A DNA stretch of 23,290 nucleotides from the NCBI GenBank assembly GCA_018883625.1, contig JAHLFV010000188.1:1-23290 (forward strand), read 5' to 3'. Shown here piece after piece: positions 1-5,868 of this stretch. Positions within the stretch are counted from its first letter, which is position 1, and every line of letters starts with the position of its first letter. The DNA comes from Candidatus Treponema excrementipullorum. Lineage in GTDB: Bacteria > Spirochaetota > Spirochaetia > Treponematales > Treponemataceae. Position numbers and translations under genes: made by a program. The notes beneath the pieces were generated by a model, which had not been told where the DNA came from, searched no databases, and saw only the letters and a program-made list of their open reading frames with translations.

Positions 1-1043
1 GCTCCGGACAACAATTTGGTATCGGTGATCACAAGCACACCGTAAGACCACAGTACCTTACATTCCGGTGTAATCGGCAAGAAAAAAATTTGCAAAGCAA
101 AAAACAGTATCAACCAAGGAATTACCCGAAACAATCCTAGAAAGATTTTTTTCAAAGGATACCCTGCCAATATAGCATACATAAAACTTATACATACCGC
201 TATCCCGGAACATATCACTCCGGGAGCGACAAGAGAAAACACAAAGATGCTTAAAAATACCATGTATTTTCCCAAAGGACTGATTTTTTTTATCAAGGAA
301 TCGGTACTGTTCCCTGCCCTAAAAGAACCTTGCTGAGACAAAAACCGCAAAAGTTGCGCACCGGCCAAAGGTGGTTGTTCTGTAACAACAGGATTCGTCG
401 CTGTCTTGGATTTTCTTTGTTTCAACTCCCCGCTAGTATCTTGCTGCTCCGGAATGAAAGCATCCTTGCTCTCTTTAACCACTGACTCCGATCTGAGAAG
501 TTCTTTTATGCTTACCGGACGGCTTTTTTCCAAACGAATTACATAGTCACTGGCAAAGGCTTCCTCTTCTCGGTGGGTCGTAAATAATACGGTCTTTCCG
601 TCGGCTACCAACTTTTGTAGCATTTCGATAATGTTTTTCCGACTTTTTGCATCTAACCCGGCAGTGGGCTCATCAAATAAAATAATGTCCCCTTCCATAG
701 CAATAATGCTGCTTAAAGACAATTTTCGTTTTTCTCCCCCGGAAAGGGAATAAGTCTGCCGCTCACCGAATTGTTCTCTGGGCAATCCCACCATATCCAT
801 GGCACATTCCACCCGAGCAATTAAATCTTTTCCTGAAAATCCCTGATTACGAGGACCAAAAGCCACTTCATCGGCAGCAAATTCTTCAAAAAGGCCGTGA
901 TCGCTGTCTTGAAGTGCCAAAAGCGGTCTGCCAATACTGCTGACACTGCCCTTTTGCGGCGTCAATAAACCGGCAGCAATTTCCAGTAAAGTGGATTTAC
1001 CGCATCCTGAAGGTCCCATTAAAGCCGTCAGACAACCTTTTTT
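1..1043 (-). CDS. ECF transporter second ATPase plus EcfT part (downstream frame of split gene, partial)
   Basis: This is the continuation, in the -1 frame, of the gene starting at 1906; it is open to the window edge. Translation gives a second ABC ATPase domain with Walker A GPSGCGKST, signature LSGGEKRK, Walker B DIILFDEPTAGLD and an H-loop TTHREE. After a charged linker comes a hydrophobic segment (IPWLILFFALQIFF; LWSYGVLVITDTKLLSGA) that resembles the start of an EcfT/CbiQ transmembrane subunit. With the upstream half this would be one A-A'-T polypeptide of an energy-coupling-factor vitamin or metal importer at the inner membrane. The substrate-binding S subunit is not visible, so the substrate is unknown. 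There is no start codon with a ribosome binding site at the frame change, so independent translation is unlikely. The frame is open from 1061, and the coordinate given is the slippery site. The C-terminus lies outside the window. Confidence 0.8.
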
Positions 1044-1906
1044 ACACACAGAGAAAAATCTTTAAAAAGCTCTTTTTCTTTCGGCTCCCTTTCTTTTTTG
1101 TCAGATGGTAAGAATCCCCCGGTAGGTTCCTGATAATAAGAAAAATCCAGTCCATCAAAGACTAAAGCATTTTCTTCAACAATATAATGTTCCGGCTCAA
1201 GAGGAGCCATAGCATGGGTTTTGAGAGGTGTACCGAAAATCTTTTCTTTTATCTCCCCATGACTGATAAATTCTTCCCTGTCACCGTCAAAAATAACAGA
1301 AGCATTTTCCATTACAACTATTCTGTTTGCCCGACAGGCTTCTTCTGCATCATGAGTTACATGAATAATGGTTTGACCGTCTTGATGCCACTTGTCCAGT
1401 AAATCCAATAACTGTTTCCGGGATACCGGGTCAACCATTGACGTTGATTCGTCAAGAAAAATAATATGAGGATGCAGGGCAGCTATACCGGCAACGCCTA
1501 ATTTTTGCTTCTGCCCTTGCGACAAGTCTTTGGTAGCTGTTTTGATAGCATCCAATAAACCCACCGCAGACAGGCTTTCTACCGTTCTTTTTTTTACTTC
1601 TTCTTTGGAACACCCTAAGTTTACAGGGCCAAATCCGGTATCTGCCTCTACAATACTTGCAACGATTTGATCGCCGGGACATTGAAAAACCAAACCGGAC
1701 AGTAAACCTTCTTCTCTGACAATTTCACCGGAGTCAGGAGAAAGGAAACCGGCCATAAGTCTGCACAAAGTACTTTTACCGGATCCGTTTGTCCCCAGAA
1801 CAGCTACATATTCGCCCTTTTCCAAAGAAAGAGAAACATTACTTACAGCCTGTATGTTTCTTTCGGCATAGGCAAATGACACATTCCGAAGGGTGAGCAG
1901 AGACAT
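1028..1906 (-). CDS. ECF-type ABC transporter, first ATP-binding domain (upstream part of split gene)
   Basis: An energy-coupling-factor (CbiO/EcfA-like) ATPase that powers uptake of a vitamin or metal through an EcfT/S complex. Walker A GTNGSGKST lies at residues 38-46, the Q-loop FQCPGDQ near 74-80, signature LSQGQKQK at 128-135 and Walker B IIFLDE at 148-153. From about residue 248 a second ATPase domain begins (ALVFDGLDFSYY), but the frame stops at TGA 1030-1028, just before where its Walker A should be. The next frame carries straight on with that Walker A. The ATG lies 8 bases after the aminotransferase stop, so it is the last gene seen in the valS operon. The frame break sits at a six-A run and may be a lesion, a sequencing error or a recoding site. 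Confidence 0.85.
   Translation of the reverse strand: MSLLTLRNVSFAYAERNIQAVSNVSLSLEKGEYVAVLGTNGSGKSTLCRLMAGFLSPDSGEIVREEGLLSGLVFQCPGDQIVASIVEADTGFGPVNLGCSKEEVKKRTVESLSAVGLLDAIKTATKDLSQGQKQKLGVAGIAALHPHIIFLDESTSMVDPVSRKQLLDLLDKWHQDGQTIIHVTHDAEEACRANRIVVMENASVIFDGDREEFISHGEIKEKIFGTPLKTHAMAPLEPEHYIVEENALVFDGLDFSYYQEPTGGFLPSDKKEREPKEKELFKDFSLCVKKVV
1037..1043 (-). other. A AAA AAG slippery heptamer at the frame break of the ECF gene
   Basis: On the minus strand the reading frame is gta aaa aag gtt gtc tga. The heptamer A AAA AAG sits in the zero frame exactly as at the dnaX programmed frameshift site of E. coli. A -1 slip gives Lys-Lys-Gly-Cys-Leu-Thr, which restores the Walker A region of the second ATPase domain. 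One extra A in the run would have the same effect. No strong Shine-Dalgarno-like stimulator about 10 bases upstream and no strong downstream stem-loop is evident, which weakens the programmed-recoding reading. Confidence 0.5.
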
Positions 1907-1914
1907 ACGTACGA

Positions 1915-3096
1915 TTATTTCTTCTTGGAAGCTCTTAAGTCTTCTACCATAGCTCGGATATGTTGCAAGGCGATTTTGATCTTATCGATATCCGTAGCGT
2001 AACAACAACGGATATATCCTTCACCGCCGGCACCAAACACTGTTCCGGGAACTACCGCTACTTGATATTTTTCTATTAACTCCGTGGCGAATTCCTCTGA
2101 AGTCAAGCCTGTAGAGCGGATATCGGGGAAAATATAAAAGGCTCCCTCCGGCTCCGTTACCGGAAGTCCCATATCTATAAAGGCTTTATACATTAAATTT
2201 CGCCGTTGCCGATAGGATACCCTCATTCGTTCCACTTCTCCCCAACCGGAACGCAATCCTTCCAATGCGGCATACTGGCTCATAATAGGTGCACAAATTG
2301 TAGAATACTGATGCAACTTGTACACTTGCTCCATTAAATCAGCAGGACAACACATAAAACCGATTCGCCATCCTGTCATGGCAAAAGCTTTGGAAAAGCC
2401 GTTTAAGGTTATGGTGTAATCTTTCATACCGGGAAGGGAACCGATGGACACGTGCTTGTTGTCATCATACACTAACTCGCAGTACACCTCATCGGATAAA
2501 ACCCACAGCTGATGTTTTTTTATTACTTCCGCCATTTTTTCCAGCTCTTTTTTAGGAATGACTCGTCCTGTAGGATTACTGGGAGAACAGAGCATAACAG
2601 CTTTGGTATGAGGAGTAATGTGAGCTTCTATCTGTTCGGCAGTAGGATAAAACCCGTTTACCGAGGTGTCTAAGTGAACAAGTTTTGTATCACATAAAGC
2701 AGCTAAAGGCTGATAGGAAACGTAACACGGTTCACAAATAATGATTTCATCTCCGGGATTCAATATTGCCCGCAACACGGCATCTATAGCTTCCGAAACC
2801 CCGATGGTTATTAAAATCTCGTGTTTCGGGTCGTAGTTCATACCATAACGTTTCATGTACAGAGCAATTTCGTCCCGAAGTTCCTGTAACCCCCAGTTTG
2901 ACGTATAGGATGTGTGCCCTTGTTCCAGATGATAGTAAGCTTCTTCCCGCATAAGCCAGGGAGTGGCAAAATCCGGTTCTCCAACTCCCAAAGAAATGAT
3001 GTCGTCCCGTCCCTGAATCAACTCAAAAAATTTTCTGATACCGGAAGGAGGAGTTTTTACGATTTTTGAAGAAAATTTGTCGCTACGACTGTTCAT
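1915..3096 (-). CDS. Class I/II PLP-dependent aminotransferase (AlaT/AspC-like)
   Basis: A fold-type I aminotransferase, cytoplasmic, 393 residues, the usual length of the family. Visible motifs are PSNPTGR (Asn174), SDEVY (Asp202, Tyr205), GFSKAFAMTGWRIG with the PLP Schiff-base lysine at 236, and the substrate carboxylate arginine in EGYIRCCYA near 365. Its ATG shares one base with the stop of the upstream Lrp-type regulator (TAATG), indicating translational coupling. A regulator-aminotransferase pair like this occurs in Bacillus subtilis as alaR-alaT, where the enzyme makes alanine from pyruvate. KDPG aldolase, which produces pyruvate, lies two genes upstream, so alanine formation is a reasonable inference. 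Aspartate or other amino donors cannot be excluded from sequence alone. Confidence 0.9.
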   Translation of the reverse strand: MNSRSDKFSSKIVKTPPSGIRKFFELIQGRDDIISLGVGEPDFATPWLMREEAYYHLEQGHTSYTSNWGLQELRDEIALYMKRYGMNYDPKHEILITIGVSEAIDAVLRAILNPGDEIIICEPCYVSYQPLAALCDTKLVHLDTSVNGFYPTAEQIEAHITPHTKAVMLCSPSNPTGRVIPKKELEKMAEVIKKHQLWVLSDEVYCELVYDDNKHVSIGSLPGMKDYTITLNGFSKAFAMTGWRIGFMCCPADLMEQVYKLHQYSTICAPIMSQYAALEGLRSGWGEVERMRVSYRQRRNLMYKAFIDMGLPVTEPEGAFYIFPDIRSTGLTSEEFATELIEKYQVAVVPGTVFGAGGEGYIRCCYATDIDKIKIALQHIRAMVEDLRASKKK

Positions 3097-3581
3097 TATG
3101 CCGTTACCCCTTCACGTCTGTCTTTTTTTTCATCCACATAAAGCACATCATTTTCTTTATATGTTTTAAGAACAAAGTGAGTTTTTGTGCTTTTTACACC
3201 GTGAAGAGTGGCCAATTTCCGGGCTACAAAGAAAGCAACTTCCTGCAAAGAATCACCCTCAATGATAACTTTTAAATCATAGCCGCCGGACATAAGGTAC
3301 AAAGATTTTACCTGAGGGAACCGGTAAATTCTGTCTGCCAAAGCATCAAAACCGTGTTCCCGCTCCGGCACCACCTGAATTTCGATTTCTGCCCGAACTT
3401 TTTCTTTGTTTTCCGATAATTTTTCCGGGTTGACGATAGCAGCGTACTTTAAGATAACGCCTTCATCTTCCAGCTTTTTGATAATATCTTTTACTTCTTC
3501 CACCGATTTTTTTGTCATGGCAGATATATCTTCCGCCGTAAGACGGGCATTATTTTGCAATAACTGTACGATTTCATCCAT
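3096..3581 (-). CDS. Lrp/AsnC family transcriptional regulator
   Basis: A 161-residue protein with the typical two-part layout: an N-terminal winged helix-turn-helix (about residues 1-50, MDEIVQLLQNNARLTAEDIS...VKDIIKKLEDEGVI) and a C-terminal RAM/AsnC ligand-binding domain (about 60-145, with KVRAEIEIQV and GGYDLKVIIEG). Such proteins bind amino acids and control nearby metabolic genes. It is coupled to the aminotransferase downstream by a one-base stop/start overlap, so that gene is the likeliest target. The ribosome binding site AAGGAGAG lies inside the last codons of the preceding aldolase gene, whose stop is 3 bases from this ATG. The acidic-basic tail after residue 145 is longer than in E. 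coli AsnC. Confidence 0.9.
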   Translation of the reverse strand: MDEIVQLLQNNARLTAEDISAMTKKSVEEVKDIIKKLEDEGVILKYAAIVNPEKLSENKEKVRAEIEIQVVPEREHGFDALADRIYRFPQVKSLYLMSGGYDLKVIIEGDSLQEVAFFVARKLATLHGVKSTKTHFVLKTYKENDVLYVDEKKDRREGVTA

Positions 3582-3584
3582 AGC

Positions 3585-4223
3585 TTAATCTCTCCTTAAG
3601 GCTGACACAGCCTCTCTGCTTAATTCTGTAACCTGAACCAGATCTTTCTGAACCATCCAACTGCCGCCGATGGCAACTACATTCTTACACCGAAAATAAC
3701 TTTCCATATTGGAGCGGGTAATACCACCGGTAGGAATAAATTGTACTCCCGGAAAGGGTCCTGCCAAAGCATCCAACATTTTAATACCGCCCAGTACTTC
3801 TGCCGGGAAGAATTTAAGTATATGCAATCCCCGCCCTAAAGCTAAAGACACTTCGGTGGGAGTGGCAACACCGGGAATCATAGCAATTCCCTGCTCCACA
3901 ACGTAATCTACCACCGCAGGGTCAAAACCGGGAGCTACAACAAACCGAGCACCTGCATCAATGGCCTTTTGGGCATTCTCCACAGTTAAGACGGTACCCG
4001 CTCCTAACAGCATCTCCGGCACTTGGGCGTGAATAGCGGCAATGCCATCGGCGGCAGCCTCTGTCCGAAAAGTAATTTCCGCCACTGTAATGCCACCTTG
4101 CAATAACGCCCGAGCCAAGGGAACAGCCTCTTGAGGACTGTCTATCTTTATAACAGGGATAATTTTTGCATCAATAAGTTTTTCTATGATTTCTTTACTT
4201 TCTTTATGTTGTGATTTCACCAT
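3585..4223 (-). CDS. eda: KDPG/KHG aldolase
   Basis: 2-keto-3-deoxy-6-phosphogluconate / 4-hydroxy-2-oxoglutarate aldolase, class I, 212 residues. It splits KDPG into pyruvate and glyceraldehyde-3-phosphate. The catalytic residues can be placed by motif: Glu49 in AEITFRT, Arg53, and the Schiff-base Lys137 in HILKFFPAE. The GAGTVLT and PTGGI phosphate-binding segments are present. The gene follows KDG kinase by about 11 bases, so the two form a KDG to KDPG to pyruvate branch. No upstream uronate or KDG-producing gene lies in this window, so the sugar source is unknown. Confidence 0.93.
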   Translation of the reverse strand: MVKSQHKESKEIIEKLIDAKIIPVIKIDSPQEAVPLARALLQGGITVAEITFRTEAAADGIAAIHAQVPEMLLGAGTVLTVENAQKAIDAGARFVVAPGFDPAVVDYVVEQGIAMIPGVATPTEVSLALGRGLHILKFFPAEVLGGIKMLDALAGPFPGVQFIPTGGITRSNMESYFRCKNVVAIGGSWMVQKDLVQVTELSREAVSALRRD

Positions 4224-4234
4224 ACAAACCTTGT

Positions 4235-5269
4235 TTACCGCTGGACCCTTCCAGAGCCACCGTTTTTCAAAAGAGAAAGGACCTCTTCCTTTGTGGTTAA
4301 ATTAAAATCTCCGGGAATGGTATGTTTGAGACAAGAAGCTGCTACGGCAAAATCCAAAGCTTCCTGTTCCCTTTCAAATTCCTGTAAACCGAAAATCAAA
4401 CCGGCGCAAAAGGCATCGCCTCCACCTACCCGATCTACAATATCGTCAATATGATATACTTCTGACCGACAAAAACCTTCCCTACCGGCTAACACTGCAG
4501 ACCAACCGTTTTTATCGGCGGAAAAACTTTCCCTCAAAGTAATGGCAACCCGTTCTACGTTGGGAAACCGTTTTTTTACCTCTAAGGCAAGATGAAAATA
4601 TATTTCATCGTCCAACTGCGCTTTTTCCACATCAATACTGGGAGCCTTTAACCCCAAAGAATTTTGAATATCTTCCTCATTGGCTATAAGCACCTGACAA
4701 TAAGGAACAAGCTGACTCATTACTTCTTCCGCCGTTTTACCGTACTTCCACAACTTTTTCCTGTAATTTAAATCCAACGAGACGGTAACACCGGCTTTGT
4801 GTGCAGCTTGTACGGCTTCCATGGTGGCATCGGCAGCTGCTTGGGAAATTGCCGGTGTAATACCGGTAATATGGAACCAAGACACATCCTTAAAAAGCTC
4901 CTCCCAGTCAAAGATATGAGGAGCTACGGTAGCGATACAACTATGCTCTCTGTCGTAAATGACCACGGAAGGGCGGGCACAAGCTCCGTTTTCCAAAAAA
5001 TAGATTCCCAAACGTCCCTCTTTTTGAAAAACCACACCGTGAGTATCTACACCGTAACGACGTAATTCTTTGCACGCCCCCTCACCTATGGGATTTTTAG
5101 GAACTGCAGTTACAAAAGCAGAGTCCATCCCAAAACAGGCCAAGGAAACAGCCACATTGGCTTCGCCCCCTCCAAAGGTAGCCTCCAACAAAGGTGACTG
5201 AAAAAAACGCTCCTGACCGGGAGACTTTAACCGTAACATTATTTCACCGAACGTGAGAACCTTAGCCAT
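4235..5269 (-). CDS. kdgK: 2-keto-3-deoxygluconate kinase (PfkB family)
   Basis: A ribokinase/PfkB-family sugar kinase of 344 residues. The N-terminal family signature GGGEANVAVSLACFG is at 33-47, and the C-terminal ATP/anion-hole signature DRVGGGDAFCAGL has the catalytic base Asp285. An arginine-rich substrate segment (LDLNYRKKLW, 166-174) matches KDG kinases. It would phosphorylate KDG to KDPG, the substrate of the aldolase encoded immediately downstream, which is the main reason for preferring KDG over fructose or ribose. It starts 9 bases after the HD-hydrolase gene in the valS operon. Confidence 0.88.
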   Translation of the reverse strand: MAKVLTFGEIMLRLKSPGQERFFQSPLLEATFGGGEANVAVSLACFGMDSAFVTAVPKNPIGEGACKELRRYGVDTHGVVFQKEGRLGIYFLENGACARPSVVIYDREHSCIATVAPHIFDWEELFKDVSWFHITGITPAISQAAADATMEAVQAAHKAGVTVSLDLNYRKKLWKYGKTAEEVMSQLVPYCQVLIANEEDIQNSLGLKAPSIDVEKAQLDDEIYFHLALEVKKRFPNVERVAITLRESFSADKNGWSAVLAGREGFCRSEVYHIDDIVDRVGGGDAFCAGLIFGLQEFEREQEALDFAVAASCLKHTIPGDFNLTTKEEVLSLLKNGGSGRVQR

Positions 5270-5278
5270 TTTTGTATC

Positions 5279-5860
5279 CTATGATTTTTTCCTATCCAAA
5301 TACCCTGAATCTTCCAAATAACGACGGCGGGTCATTACCAGTTCAATAAGCTCTTGATACATTCTGAAATCAACTTCCAAAGAAAGAGGAAAGATAAAAT
5401 ATTCCGTTTCATTGCAGTACCGCTCAATAAAAGCCGGATCGGTGACAAAGCCCATACTTATCATGTTGCTTATTCGGTCGGCACATTTTAATATCTTGGC
5501 CCGCATACTGCCGTGTTCGATAATGCCCCGTAAAAAGTCGCTTTTTGATTGCCCTTCCTTTTTTGAAACTTCCATTACCAAGTCATACACAAGACCGGAC
5601 TCGGAATCGATTTCCAAAATAAGGTTGCGATTAAAATCAGGAATGTCCTCCACAACGTCGTGAATGACGGCGGCTTTCAAAAGCACGCTGTCGATATACC
5701 CATAGTCGATCAATATTCCCATGGTATCGATTTGATGACGGAACATATTTCCGCCGGAATGTCGCCTCTTACCGATTAAGGCGGTAGCTAACTGCATGTA
5801 CGGTGCAAGATAGATACCCTTAAGATGCAACATGTCCTGATCTTTCATCTGCATAGGCAA
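5279..5860 (-). CDS. Stand-alone RelA/SpoT-type HD hydrolase (possible small alarmone hydrolase)
   Basis: A 193-residue HD-superfamily metal-dependent phosphohydrolase. The residues that form the (p)ppGpp hydrolase site of long RelA/SpoT enzymes are found in order and at the same spacing: Arg33 and Ser35, His42, His67-Asp68, Glu71-Asp72, Asp128 and Asn132 (motifs RRHSGG, RHQID, IHDVVED, KCADRISNM). There is no synthetase, TGS or ACT domain, so it resembles small alarmone hydrolases. The Lys-like position after Arg33 is His34. The gene lies 8 bases after the valS stop, an unusual pairing because uncharged tRNA is the classical trigger of (p)ppGpp synthesis. Substrate assignment is inference; other nucleotide pyrophosphates remain possible. 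Confidence 0.75.
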   Translation of the reverse strand: MPMQMKDQDMLHLKGIYLAPYMQLATALIGKRRHSGGNMFRHQIDTMGILIDYGYIDSVLLKAAVIHDVVEDIPDFNRNLILEIDSESGLVYDLVMEVSKKEGQSKSDFLRGIIEHGSMRAKILKCADRISNMISMGFVTDPAFIERYCNETEYFIFPLSLEVDFRMYQELIELVMTRRRYLEDSGYLDRKKS

Positions 5861-5868
5861 CCTCCGTT

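Noticed and set aside
3066..3275. Small plus-strand frames opposite the regulator and sugar-metabolism genes (also 3406-3588, 3709-3906, 4799-5065, 5412-5663).
   Set aside because: Each is entirely covered by a well-supported minus-strand gene.
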